DNA of 64,000 nt, taken from assembly GCF_002434505.1 (NCBI RefSeq), contig NZ_DJKE01000004.1:62001-126000 (forward strand), read 5' to 3'. The translations under genes were made by a program, and so were the position numbers. Shown piece after piece: positions 56,046-64,000 of the stretch. The stretch's first letter is position 1; every line of letters starts with the position of its first letter. The DNA comes from Brevundimonas sp. UBA6550 (GTDB lineage: Bacteria; Pseudomonadota; Alphaproteobacteria; Caulobacterales; Caulobacteraceae). The notes below the pieces were generated by a model, which was given only the letters and a program-made list of their open reading frames with translations, searched no databases and had not been told where the DNA came from.

Positions 56046-57925
56046 GCCGCGATTTTTCGCCGCGACCGGCGCGCGGGGGCCGCCGCCCCCTCGTTCTCGA
56101 ACAGTTCGGCCAGTTTCTCGGTCATGGCGCCGGCCAGCTGCTCCACATCGACGATGGTCAGGGCGCGGCGATACCAGCGGGTCACGTCATGGCCGATGCC
56201 GATGGCCAGAAGCTCGACCGGCGAGCGATCCTCGATCTCGGCGATCACCTGACGCAGATGCTTGTCCAGATAGAGCGCCGCATTGGCCGACTGGGTCGAA
56301 TCGTCGACCGGCGAGCCGTCCGAGATGACCATCAGGATGCGGCGCTGTTCGGTGCGCGCCAACAGCCGCCCGTGCGCCCATTGCAGGGCCTCGCCGTCGA
56401 TATTCTCCTTCAGCAGGCCCTCGCGCATCATCAGGCCCAGGTTCTTCTTGGCCCGGCGCCAGGGCGCGTCGGCGGCCTTGTAGATGATGTGGCGCAGGTC
56501 GTTCAGCCGGCCCGGATTGGCGGGTTTGCCGGCGGTGATCCAGGCCTCGCGGCTCTGGCCGCCCTTCCAGGCGCGGGTGGTGAAGCCCAGGATCTCGACC
56601 TTGACCCCGCACCGCTCCAGCGTCCGCGCCAGAATGTCGGCGCAGACCGCCGCCACCATGATCGGCCGCCCGCGCATGGAGCCCGAGTTGTCGAGCAACA
56701 GGGTGACCACCGTATCGCGGAACGGGCTCTCGCTTTCGGCCTTGAACGACAGGGGGGCGGTCGGGTCGGTGACGATCCGCGTCAGCCGGGCGGTGTCCAG
56801 CATGCCCTCTTCCAGATCGAAGACCCAGGATCGGTTCTGCTGCGCCAGCAGCCGGCGTTGCAGCTTGTTGGCCAGGCGCGAGACGACGCTGGACAGGATG
56901 GCCAGCTGGCCGTCCAGCAGGGCGCGCAGCCGGTCCAGCTCGACCGGATCGCACAGGTCGGCGGCGTCGATCACTTCGTCGAAGGCGGTGGTGAAGACGC
57001 GGTAGAGGTCGGTCACGCGGCCGTCGTCGGCGGTCTGCTGGCGGTTGGGCTGTTGTCCCTCCTGAAGCTCAGGGCCGTCGTCGGAGCCTTCGCCGTCGGG
57101 ATCGGCGGGCGCACCTTCGGGGCGGCTCTCGCGTTCTTCTTCCGAGGACTGATCGTCGGCGTCGCCCTCCATGGACTGGGAGCCTTCGCCGCCGTCCTCT
57201 TCCTCCTCCTGGTCCTGATCCTCGTCGGATGCGGGGTCCTGGGGATCCGGCTCCTCGTCGCCAGGGTCTTCCGAAGCGTCCTCGCCGCGTCCGTCGCCGG
57301 GGTCCAGGTCCAGGGCGCGCAGCACCTCGTGCATCTTGCGGGCGAAGGCCTCCTGATCGCCGGCGGTCCCGGCCAGGGCGTCCAGTCGCGCGCCGGCCTT
57401 GGCCTCGATATTGACGCGCACCAGATCCAGCATGGCCCTGGCCCCGTCCGGCGCGGGCCGGCCGGTCAGCCGTTCACGCACCAGAAGGGCCACGGCCTCG
57501 GACACCGGCACGCGCTCGGCCTCGCTGATGCGCAGGGCGCCGGTCTTTTCCAGCCGCGTCACCAGGGCAGCCCCCAGATTGTCGCGCACCCCGGCCAGAT
57601 GTTCCGATCCGAACGCCTCGACCCGCGCCTGTTCGACCGCGTCGAACACCTCGGCCGCCTTGGCGTCGGCGGGTCGCATCCGGCCGTCCAGCGCGGGGTC
57701 GTGATTGGCCAGCCGCAGGGCCAGCCGGTCGGCCTGACCGCGCAGGGCCGCGCTTTCGGGCCCGGACGGATCGCGCGGCGGATGGGGCAGGGTCAGCACG
57801 CCGTTCGACAGGCGCGGCCCGTCCGATCCGAAGGCCACCTCCAGCTCCGGCTGTTCGGCCAGGGCCCGCGCGGCGTGGCCCAGCGCGCGCTTGAAGGTTT
57901 CGGCGGGGGTGTCCGGGGCGGCCAT
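56042..57925 (-). CDS. cobT: Cobaltochelatase subunit CobT
   Basis: With CobN and the CobS ATPase, CobT inserts cobalt into the corrin ring in the aerobic cobalamin pathway. The 627-residue protein has an N-terminal domain (to about 215), then a long acidic linker (about 220-305; Asp/Glu/Gly/Ser-rich) and a C-terminal VWA domain with MIDAS motif DNSGSMRG (D412). This is the CobT layout. CobS is not next to it in this window. The GC-rich linker produces long hydrophobic reading frames on the other strand that are not genes. Confidence 0.94.
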   Translation of the reverse strand: MAAPDTPAETFKRALGHAARALAEQPELEVAFGSDGPRLSNGVLTLPHPPRDPSGPESAALRGQADRLALRLANHDPALDGRMRPADAKAAEVFDAVEQARVEAFGSEHLAGVRDNLGAALVTRLEKTGALRISEAERVPVSEAVALLVRERLTGRPAPDGARAMLDLVRVNIEAKAGARLDALAGTAGDQEAFARKMHEVLRALDLDPGDGRGEDASEDPGDEEPDPQDPASDEDQDQEEEEDGGEGSQSMEGDADDQSSEEERESRPEGAPADPDGEGSDDGPELQEGQQPNRQQTADDGRVTDLYRVFTTAFDEVIDAADLCDPVELDRLRALLDGQLAILSSVVSRLANKLQRRLLAQQNRSWVFDLEEGMLDTARLTRIVTDPTAPLSFKAESESPFRDTVVTLLLDNSGSMRGRPIMVAAVCADILARTLERCGVKVEILGFTTRAWKGGQSREAWITAGKPANPGRLNDLRHIIYKAADAPWRRAKKNLGLMMREGLLKENIDGEALQWAHGRLLARTEQRRILMVISDGSPVDDSTQSANAALYLDKHLRQVIAEIEDRSPVELLAIGIGHDVTRWYRRALTIVDVEQLAGAMTEKLAELFENEGAAAPARRSRRKIAA

Positions 57926-57966
57926 GCCCTTCAGTTAGTCGGTTCGCGCCTGCGATAAAAGCATCG

Positions 57967-59184
57967 TCAGGCCGGTTTTCGCATCGGCAGCCGCCGACCA
58001 TAGGTCAGACAGCGCCACACCCATTCGGCCGGCCCCATGGCGAAGCGCGACAGCCACAGCGGCGACCAGATCAGCTGCAGCGTCCACACCCCGATCACGA
58101 CGACCCACAGCATCGGCCGATCCACCTGGCCCATCAGCCCCAGCCCCCGCCCGCCCCAGAACAGGCTGGTCATCAGGATCGACTGGGCTAGATAGTTGCT
58201 CAGCGCCATCCGCCCCGCCGCCGCCAGCGGCCTCAGCGCGCCGGCGCGGCCCGCCTTCCACATCAGGATCAGGACGGAGGCGTAGCCCAGGCCGATCAGC
58301 GGATTGAGCAGCCCCTCGACCCCGGCGGTCCACATCATCCGGGCATGGGCCATGTCGTCGAGCCAGGTCAGGCCGCCGACGAACGCCAGGGCCACGGCAC
58401 CCGCCGCCACAACGCCGCGATACAGGCGGACGGACAACGCTCCGCTCAGAAACCCGGTCTTGAACAGGCCCAGGCCGATCATCATCAGCCCGACGGTCGG
58501 GAAGACGAAGACCATCAGGCTGGACAGCTGCAGCTCCACCCAGGCGCTGAAGTTCTGGCGATAGGCGCCGGCCAGCGACCCGGCCGCCTCGGCGATGTCG
58601 GTCTTAACCTGGGCGATCTGGGCGGCGGTGGGGGTCAGTTCGGCGGCGACGCGGGCCTGCACGTCGGCCGGCGCGAAATACAGGCTCAGCGGCCCCACGA
58701 TCTGAACCAGCGAGAACAGCCCGAACAGCACCAGCCCGACCCGGAACAGCACGACCGGCCGCCACGACCGCGCCAGCATCACGAACAGACCCGACCAGGC
58801 GTAGAGCAGCAGCACGTCGCCCCACCAGATCGCCAGTCCATGGATCAGGGCGATGACCGTCAGCCAGGCCAGCCGACGCCGAACGCGCCGCCCGCGCTGA
58901 ACATCCGCCCGCTCGCCCCCGACCAGAAACAGCGAGGCCCCGAACAGCATCGAGAACAGGGAGATGAATTTCTGGTGGAACAGGGCGTCCACGACCCACT
59001 GGGCCGCCGCCGACGCCCCCGTATCGGGAAAGGGCCACAGCCCCGGACTGCCATAGGCCGACAGGGTCGCGGCGAACCCGCCCGCATTGACGGCCAATAT
59101 GCCCAGCACCGCCAGGCCGCGCACCAGATCCAGGGTGGCGATGCGCTCGACGGCGGGCGCCGGGGGCGTGTCTGACTGCGGCAT
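57967..59184 (-). CDS. DUF418 (YeiB-like) membrane protein
   Basis: A 405-residue inner-membrane protein with about ten hydrophobic helices. It opens RIATLDLVRGLAVLGILAVNAGGF and has the DUF418 C-terminal block MALSNYLAQSILMTSLFWGGRGLGLMG and SPLWLSRFAMGPAEWVWRCLTYG. Members of the family are proposed to take part in transport or acylation; the role is unproven. ATG 59184 is taken as start. Longer frames add only shadow sequence. It lies 41 bases upstream of cobT in the same direction. Confidence 0.88.
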   Translation of the reverse strand: MPQSDTPPAPAVERIATLDLVRGLAVLGILAVNAGGFAATLSAYGSPGLWPFPDTGASAAAQWVVDALFHQKFISLFSMLFGASLFLVGGERADVQRGRRVRRRLAWLTVIALIHGLAIWWGDVLLLYAWSGLFVMLARSWRPVVLFRVGLVLFGLFSLVQIVGPLSLYFAPADVQARVAAELTPTAAQIAQVKTDIAEAAGSLAGAYRQNFSAWVELQLSSLMVFVFPTVGLMMIGLGLFKTGFLSGALSVRLYRGVVAAGAVALAFVGGLTWLDDMAHARMMWTAGVEGLLNPLIGLGYASVLILMWKAGRAGALRPLAAAGRMALSNYLAQSILMTSLFWGGRGLGLMGQVDRPMLWVVVIGVWTLQLIWSPLWLSRFAMGPAEWVWRCLTYGRRLPMRKPA

Positions 59185-59258
59185 CCTGAAGGCCCCGGAT
59201 CCTCGATGGGGCCAGAGTTCCGCATCCGGGGCGTCGGCGTCAATCCCCGACGCGCGGT

Positions 59259-59816
59259 CTAACCCCTGGGCATCAGCCCCAGGCGATCCTTGACGGCCGG
59301 CTTGGCTTCGAAGGCGATGAAGGCGGCGCACAGGCCGGCCCACAGGGCGTAGCTGACGCCCACCACCATGGCGATGGGCAGGCCGCCGACGCCGAAGATC
59401 AGCAGCGTCGTCTCCGTGGCCCCCAGCGCCTGCATGACGTCGGCGGCTTCGAACCAGCCCATCACGCTCATGCCCAGGGCGACGACGATCTGCACCAGGG
59501 CCGCCGCCATGCCGCCGTACAGCATGAAGCGCCAGACCACCCCCAGCCGCGTGCCCGGGCGCTCGTCCCGTCGCCGCTCGTTCAGGATGCGATAAAGCGC
59601 CAGCGGAACCGCGATCAGCCCGATCAGCAGCACCACCAGCCGCCAGTCCATGTCGCGCCCCGGCATGACCGCATGCGGCCGCCAGACCAGCAGCGTCAGC
59701 CACAGCGGCGGCCAGGCCGCGCCCGCCAGACAGGCCAGAACGGGGTACAGCGGCGCCGGGCGCGCCGCGATGGTCGCCTGACCGGGCAGGTCGGAATAGG
59801 TCTCGAACCGGCTCAT
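59259..59816 (-). CDS. Four-helix membrane protein of unknown function
   Basis: A 185-residue protein with four predicted membrane helices (residues about 22-40, 55-75, 95-118 and 140-165). The N-terminus is soluble (SRFETYSDLPGQATI). No family recognised. ATG 59816 overlaps the stop of the 3-hydroxybutyryl-CoA dehydrogenase gene (ATGA), so the two form an operon. A DUF418 gene follows 74 bases downstream. Confidence 0.7.
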   Translation of the reverse strand: MSRFETYSDLPGQATIAARPAPLYPVLACLAGAAWPPLWLTLLVWRPHAVMPGRDMDWRLVVLLIGLIAVPLALYRILNERRRDERPGTRLGVVWRFMLYGGMAAALVQIVVALGMSVMGWFEAADVMQALGATETTLLIFGVGGLPIAMVVGVSYALWAGLCAAFIAFEAKPAVKDRLGLMPRG

Positions 59817-60694
59817 CGCGTCGGCGCCGGCGTGGGGCCGGAATAGTCGTAGAAGCCGCGCCCGCTCTTCCTGCCCAGCCAGCCCGCCTCGACATATTTC
59901 ACCAGCAGCGGGCATGGGCGGTATTTGCTGTCGGCCAGGCCGTCGTACAGCACGTTCATGATGGCCAGCACGACGTCCAGCCCCATGAAGTCCGCCAGCT
60001 CCAGCGGCCCCATCGGATGGTTGGCCCCAAGGCGCAGCGCCTTGTCGATGGAGGCGACGTTGCCGACCCCTTCGTACAGGGCGAAGATCGCCTCGTTCAT
60101 CATCGGCACCAGGATGCGGTTGACGATGAAGGCCGGGAAATCCTCGGCGTCCGTGGTGGTCTTGCCCAGGCTCTCGGCGAAGGCGACGGCGGCGGAATGG
60201 GTCTCGGCCGATGTGGCGATGCCGCGCACGATCTCGACCAGTTTCATGATCGGCGCCGGCTTCATGAAGTGCAGGCCCACGAACCGGTCCGGCCGGTCCG
60301 TGGCCGACGCCAGCCGGGTGATGGAAATGGACGAGGTGTTGGACGCGATCAGCGTCTGCGGCCCCAGGTGCGGCACGACCGCGGCGTAGACGGCCTTCTT
60401 GACCGCCTCGTCTTCAAGCGTGGCCTCGATCACCAGATCGGCGTCCGCCACCGCCTCGGCGATCCCGGCCGCCGGCGTGATGCGGGCCAGGGCGGCGTCG
60501 GCGGCCGCCTGGTCCATCAGGCCGCGCCCGGCCTGTCGCGCCAGGCTGGCGGCGATCTCGCCCTGAGCCATCGGCAGGCGGTCGGCGACGACGTCGTACA
60601 GCCGCACCGAATAGCCTCCCAGCGCGACGGCCTGGGCGATGCCTGCGCCCATCTGTCCGGCGCCCAGAATGGCGACTGTGGAAATCGTGCTCAT
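59813..60694 (-). CDS. 3-hydroxybutyryl-CoA dehydrogenase
   Basis: Oxidises 3-hydroxybutyryl-CoA to acetoacetyl-CoA with NAD(P), or the reverse. The 293 residues have the Rossmann start VAILGAGQMGAGIAQAVALGGY, then the signature family blocks ASNTSSISIT, RFVGLHFMKPAPIMKLVEIV and FIVNRILVPMMNEAIFALYEG. The C-terminal helical domain ends in GRKSGRGFYDYSG, typical of the family. The stereochemistry cannot be seen. ATG 60694 is chosen; a longer frame to 60751 adds no motif. PhaR and thiolase elsewhere in the window fit the same metabolism. Confidence 0.93.
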   Translation of the reverse strand: MSTISTVAILGAGQMGAGIAQAVALGGYSVRLYDVVADRLPMAQGEIAASLARQAGRGLMDQAAADAALARITPAAGIAEAVADADLVIEATLEDEAVKKAVYAAVVPHLGPQTLIASNTSSISITRLASATDRPDRFVGLHFMKPAPIMKLVEIVRGIATSAETHSAAVAFAESLGKTTTDAEDFPAFIVNRILVPMMNEAIFALYEGVGNVASIDKALRLGANHPMGPLELADFMGLDVVLAIMNVLYDGLADSKYRPCPLLVKYVEAGWLGRKSGRGFYDYSGPTPAPTR

Positions 60695-60797
60695 GAACCG
60701 TGGTCGAAAGTGGTCGGGCGGGCACCTTAGGAAGGACGGCGCGCGGCGCAAGAGAGGATCGGCGCCTGCGAGCCAGATTCCCGCCGGCCGTGTCGCC

Positions 60798-61103
60798 TCA
60801 GCCCAACAGCTGGATCAGGGCCGGCGCCGCCGTGCGGTTGAACAGCACGCCCATGAACTGCAGCAGCAGGATCACCACGATGGGCGAGATGTCGATGCCG
60901 CCCAGGTTCGGAATGATGCGGTGAAACGGCTCCAGCAGCGGCGCGGTGACCCGATCCAGAAAGGTCCCCACCGAATAGACGAAGCGGTTGCGATAGTTGA
61001 CGACGTCGAACGCCACCAGCCAGCTCAGTATGGCCTGGGCGATGATGAACCAGATCATCAGACTGATGATGGTGTTGATCAACCAGACGATCGCGTAGCC
61101 CAT
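60798..61103 (-). CDS. YggT family membrane protein
   Basis: A 101-residue membrane protein with two helices (about 8-28 and 72-90). The YggT core is clear: IISLMIWFIIAQAILSWLVAF, then VTAPLLEPFHRIIPNLGGIDISPIVVILLLQ. YggT proteins are linked to envelope integrity and osmotic stress, with no known reaction. It lies about 100 bases upstream of the dehydrogenase gene on the same strand. Confidence 0.93.
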   Translation of the reverse strand: MGYAIVWLINTIISLMIWFIIAQAILSWLVAFDVVNYRNRFVYSVGTFLDRVTAPLLEPFHRIIPNLGGIDISPIVVILLLQFMGVLFNRTAAPALIQLLG

Positions 61104-61199
61104 GAACCCTGCCTCTATAGCCGAACGGCGCTTCTAGCGGTTCGCCCCCCGCCCGACAACGGCCGTGTCGCGCCTGCGCCGATTGCGCGCACAACCCCG

Positions 61200-61228
61200 T
61201 TGACACCACGCCCGCGCGCCTTCTATGT
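61200..61228 (+). promoter_or_regulatory. Promoter of tRNA-Ala
   Basis: A -35 TTGACA (61200-61205), 17-base spacer and -10 CTATGT (61223-61228). The RNA would begin near 61235, about 30 bases before the tRNA. Confidence 0.6.
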
Positions 61229-61264
61229 CCGCCTCGCCTGTGAAACCCGATCCAGCGCCGGAAC

Positions 61265-61340
<76 letters not shown>

Positions 61341-61379
61341 GGCTTTCTGTTCTAATCGTGTGATGGCGGCGCGGGCGGC

Positions 61380-61787
61380 TCAGTTGCCGCGATAGGTGCT
61401 GTAGCCGTAGGGGCTGACGACGACCGGCACGTGGTAGTGGACGCTGGGGTCGCGGACCTGGAACACGACGTCGATTTCGGGGAAGAAGGGCTGGGCGCCG
61501 GCCTCGCCGTACTGGGACATGTCGAACGTCAGCTTGTAGGTGGCGGCGCGGGTGGTGATCTGATCGCCGAACGAGCGCACGCGGCCGTTTTCGTCCGTGC
61601 GCGCGGCGGCCAGTTGTCGCCAGCCGCCGTTCTCATCCTTGATCGCCAGAGTGACCGGCACATCGCGTCCGCCGACGCCGCGCGCCAGGTCCAGAATATG
61701 GGTCGAGATGGTTTCGGCCGATGCAGCGCCGGCGGACAGGAACATGGCGGGTGCGGCAGCCAGAGCTGCGATGGCGGAATTGCGCAT
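61380..61787 (-). CDS. uraH: 5-hydroxyisourate hydrolase, predicted periplasmic
   Basis: Hydrolyses 5-hydroxyisourate to OHCU in urate breakdown. The 135 residues include a signal peptide (to SAGAASA-ET), then the transthyretin-like fold with the two His motifs ISTHILDLARG and YHVPVVVSPYGYSTYRGN. The family end is usually YRGS; here it is YRGN. A signal peptide places it in the periplasm, as in some proteobacteria. No other urate gene is nearby. Confidence 0.9.
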   Translation of the reverse strand: MRNSAIAALAAAPAMFLSAGAASAETISTHILDLARGVGGRDVPVTLAIKDENGGWRQLAAARTDENGRVRSFGDQITTRAATYKLTFDMSQYGEAGAQPFFPEIDVVFQVRDPSVHYHVPVVVSPYGYSTYRGN

Positions 61788-61842
61788 GGGAAATCCTTGA
61801 GGTCAGAGGAATATAGAGGAGGGTTCAGGCGTCCGCGCCGCA

Positions 61843-62397
61843 TCAATGCTGGGTCGGTCTGACCAGATTCAGATCGTATCCCAACGCCCGTGTGCGGTTC
61901 ATGATGACGTCGCGCGTCGCGTCCGAGGGACGGGCCGAGCGGCTGAGCAGCCACAGATAACGACCGGACGGTTCGCCCACGATGGACCAGGAATAGTCGT
62001 CCGCGTGATCCAGAACCCAGTAATCCCCGACGTAGAAGGGGCCGAAGAAGGAGACCTTCAGCTTGGCGTTCTGGCTGCCCGGAACGATCTTGGCCTTGCC
62101 TTCGGAAGTCTTCTGCGGACCGGAAACACCCCCTTGTCGACAGGTGTTCAGCACGCCGACCCGTCCGTCTTCACGCACGGCATACTGGGCGGTGACGCCT
62201 TCACAGCCGCGTTCGAAGCCGTTTTCGTAACGTCCAACCTCATACCAGAGCCCGGCGTAGCGCTGGAGATCGACGGGTTTGGCCGGTTGCGGAACCGCCG
62301 TGTTGCCGACCGGCCCGCGTTGCAGGGTGGCGCAGGCCCCCAGGGCCAGGGCGGCGCCGACGAGCAGGAGAGGAAGAAGGGTTCGGCGAAACGTCAT
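61843..62397 (-). CDS. blc: Bacterial lipocalin lipoprotein (Blc-like)
   Basis: A 184-residue lipoprotein (lipobox LGAC, Cys22) of the outer-membrane lipocalin group. It has LQRYAGLWYEVGRYENGFERGC, the Blc-type N-terminal helix and W of the lipocalin fold, and the calyx end YLWLLSRSARPSDATRDVI. Blc proteins store or move lipids and respond to envelope stress. ATG 62397 follows the lipoprotein rule. A longer frame to 62964 is not real. Confidence 0.93.
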   Translation of the reverse strand: MTFRRTLLPLLLVGAALALGACATLQRGPVGNTAVPQPAKPVDLQRYAGLWYEVGRYENGFERGCEGVTAQYAVREDGRVGVLNTCRQGGVSGPQKTSEGKAKIVPGSQNAKLKVSFFGPFYVGDYWVLDHADDYSWSIVGEPSGRYLWLLSRSARPSDATRDVIMNRTRALGYDLNLVRPTQH

Positions 62398-62441
62398 GAC
62401 GCCGCAAACGGCGATCACGGCTGCGAGTTCCTGACGGCGCT

Positions 62442-62819
62442 TCACCTCAACGCGATATAGCCCCGTTCGATGATGCGGCGCAGCGCTTCGTAGGCTTCGG
62501 CGAGTTCGTCGTAGGCGGTGCGGGCCGAGGTCAGGCGGGCGATCTGGTCGGGGGTGACGGCCGAGCCGGAGTGGGCCAGGCGCAGCGATTCCGCCACCCA
62601 TTTGGCGCGGGCCGTGGCGGTCATGACCGCCAGCTTCTGCAGGGACGCGGCGTCGACGCCGGTCAGGGCCTGACCGATCACCTCCCTGTTGGCGATGTAG
62701 GCGGCGTAGTCGATCTGCTCCAGCTGGCCGCGCAGGCGCCGCTGTTCCTGCGGGTCCGTGTCCTGCGGCTCGAAATGGTCGCTGTGGCGGCGGGTGCTGG
62801 ACGTCATCTTGGTCGACAT
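62442..62819 (-). CDS. Hypothetical helical protein
   Basis: A 125-residue, highly helical and probably cytoplasmic protein. The first 25 residues are charged and likely disordered. Then come three helices: RLRGQLEQIDYAAYIANREV, ASLQKLAVMTATARAKWVAE and SARTAYDELAEAYEALRRIIE. No family recognised. It lies 44 bases upstream of the lipocalin gene in the same direction, and may share its transcript. Confidence 0.6.
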   Translation of the reverse strand: MSTKMTSSTRRHSDHFEPQDTDPQEQRRLRGQLEQIDYAAYIANREVIGQALTGVDAASLQKLAVMTATARAKWVAESLRLAHSGSAVTPDQIARLTSARTAYDELAEAYEALRRIIERGYIALR

Positions 62820-62962
62820 GGGCTTGAGCCCTCCCCGGCCTGTCCCGGCGGCCTTCGGGGCCGCGAGAGGGAAGGGTTGCGCCGCATCGGTTAACGCCGC
62901 GTTTGCATCGCCGGGCCGCGCGTCCGATATCGCGTGCGCCGACTGCGGCGTGGGAGACGACC

Positions 62963-63754
62963 ATGGACCTGAAACTTCAAGGAAAGCGCGCCCTGATCTG
63001 CGGCGGCTCGTCGGGTCTGGGGCGGGCGGTGGCGACGGCCCTGGCGGCCGAGGGCGTCCATGTCGTCCTGCTGTCGCGCGACGGCGCCGCCTTGGCCGAG
63101 GCGGCGGAGGCGTTGAACGCCATGGGGCCGGGGCGGGCGGGCTTCGTCACGGCGGACCTGGGCGATCATGCGGGCCTGCTGAAGGCCGTCGACCAGGCCG
63201 AGATGCTGCTGGGCGGCTCGGTCGAGATCCTGCTGAACAACACCGGCGGGCCGCCGCCGTCCGGCGTCGCGGGGCTGGAGCCGGCCCTCTGGCGCGACCA
63301 TTTCGAATCCATGGTGCTGTCGATCTTTCGTCTGACGGATCGGGTGCTGCCGGCCATGCGGGCGGCGAGTTGGGGGCGCATCCTGAACGTCGCCTCCATC
63401 ACCGTGGTCGAACCATCGGCCGCGCTGGGGGTGTCCAATACATTGAGAGCCTCGGTCGCCGCCTGGGCCAAGACCCTGGCGGGCGAGGTCGGGCCGGACG
63501 GCGTGACCGTCAACACCCTGTTGCCGGGCCGGATCGACACGCCGCGTATCGCCCGGCTGGACCAGGCGACGGCCGAACGGACGGGCGTGACGCCCCAGCA
63601 GGCGCGTGCGGAGTCCGTCAAATCCATCCCCGTCGGCCGCATCGGCGCGCCCGAGGAGTTCGGCGCGACCGCCGCCTTCCTGGCCAGCCCATTGGCGGCC
63701 TATATCACCGGCTCGCTGATCCGGCTGGACGGCGGGGCGATCAGGGCGATCTAG
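62963..63754 (+). CDS. Short-chain dehydrogenase/reductase family protein lacking YxxxK
   Basis: A 263-residue FabG-like SDR protein with the NAD(P) motif ALICGGSSGLGRAVATAL and NNTGGPPPSG. The conserved Ser stands in ILNVASITVV. At the usual Tyr-x3-Lys positions 13 residues later, the chain reads SNTLR, so Ser and Arg replace Tyr and Lys. Close relatives of this type exist with unknown reactions. GGGAGA precedes ATG 62963. The C-terminal GSLIRLDGGAIRAI is typical of FabG-like proteins. Confidence 0.88.
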   Translation: MDLKLQGKRALICGGSSGLGRAVATALAAEGVHVVLLSRDGAALAEAAEALNAMGPGRAGFVTADLGDHAGLLKAVDQAEMLLGGSVEILLNNTGGPPPSGVAGLEPALWRDHFESMVLSIFRLTDRVLPAMRAASWGRILNVASITVVEPSAALGVSNTLRASVAAWAKTLAGEVGPDGVTVNTLLPGRIDTPRIARLDQATAERTGVTPQQARAESVKSIPVGRIGAPEEFGATAAFLASPLAAYITGSLIRLDGGAIRAI

Positions 63755-63804
63755 GCAATCGGCGGTTGCGGGTGTAGCCTTTCGGCTCAGGCTGGAGGTT
63801 TGCG

Positions 63805-64000
63805 ATGCTGCCCTTGTTGATGCGGATCATCGTCGATGGCGCGGCCATCGCCCATTCCGTGCCGGTGGTCGATCCGGCGATGGTTCGGCCGGCGCCGGTC
63901 GTGAACCGGACGGCCGTCGGCTGCGACCCCCTGCTGCTGGAGGCGGGGTCAGGCGCCGGGACGACGGATCGGCCCGGCGCGCTTCTGGACCGCTCGCGCG
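63805..64000 (+). CDS. Hypothetical protein, 3' end outside window
   Basis: An open frame of 65 codons running off the window edge. It starts at ATG 63805 with GGAGG seven bases upstream and begins MLPLLMRIIVDGAAIAHSV. It is rich in Ala, Val and Pro, with one Cys in VGCDPLLLE. No family can be named from this fragment. Confidence 0.45.
   Translation, partial: MLPLLMRIIVDGAAIAHSVPVVDPAMVRPAPVVNRTAVGCDPLLLEAGSGAGTTDRPGALLDRSR

Noticed and set aside
57082..57340. Hydrophobic, membrane-like reading frame on the plus strand
   Set aside because: It is the complement of the acidic linker of CobT. Asp/Glu codons read backwards give Val/Leu/Phe, so the hydrophobic look is an artefact.

Overview
The window is GC-rich chromosomal DNA from an alphaproteobacterium, most likely a member of the Caulobacteraceae such as Brevundimonas (inference). 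The evidence is the housekeeping gene types, a PhaR-type PHA regulator, an alphaproteobacterial-type HisRS, an HslV that keeps a short N-terminal extension, a Caulobacter-like groESL control region, and many lipoproteins and periplasmic peptidases. About 70 genes are packed tightly, often with TGATG or ATGA stop/start overlaps. I see no rRNA, CRISPR array, transposase, integrase or phage module, so this is mainly core genome.

Layout. 1-8.4 kb: a diacylglycerol kinase-like protein and a metallophosphoesterase in overlap, AMP nucleosidase, a Bcr/CflA-type MFS exporter, an M1 peptidase lipoprotein, a DUF488 protein and an NDUFA9-like NAD-binding protein. 8.5-16.7 kb: RecQ, glucose-6-phosphate isomerase, a glycine-zipper protein, groES-groEL behind a heat-shock-like promoter and a degenerate CIRCE, and a family 2 glycosyltransferase. 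16.8-25 kb: an ArnT-like family 39 glycosyltransferase, HMG-CoA lyase, PhaR, a PAQR/hemolysin III protein, thiolase, and HemW with RdgB. 25-32 kb: a DUF2975/XRE pair with an Smr protein, a TetR regulator, a Kef-type antiporter and an M13 peptidase. 32-40 kb: HisS, a ClpP-like protein without the expected catalytic Asp, HslV, two tandem BLUF-like genes (one lacking the photoactive Tyr), a ThiF-like protein, a DUF6880-like protein and a 2-hydroxyacid dehydrogenase. 40-46 kb: fabA-fabB, asd behind a possible leader-peptide attenuator, and the minus-strand def-fmt-truA operon. 46-55 kb: thioesterase, polysaccharide export (Wza-like, glycosyltransferase, KpsF) and the divergent trehalose cluster otsB-GH15-otsA. 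55-64 kb: a phytase-like esterase, CobT, a DUF418 protein, 3-hydroxybutyryl-CoA dehydrogenase, YggT, tRNA-Ala(CGC), a periplasmic HIU hydrolase, a lipocalin and an atypical SDR. Genes at both window ends are cut.

Themes. Carbon storage and stress: PhaR, thiolase and 3-hydroxybutyryl-CoA dehydrogenase fit PHA/acyl-CoA metabolism, and OtsA/OtsB make trehalose. Protein maturation and quality control: Def/Fmt, GroESL, HslV and the ClpP-like protein. Envelope: lipoproteins, capsule export and an ArnT-like transferase.

Two families of palindromic intergenic repeats stand out. Five of six copies lie exactly in gaps between converging genes. The most interesting regulatory candidate is a 24-codon reading frame rich in Met/Thr/Lys/Ile codons, followed by mutually exclusive GC helices, just upstream of asd. 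It would be an attenuator for the aspartate amino-acid family, predicted from sequence alone.
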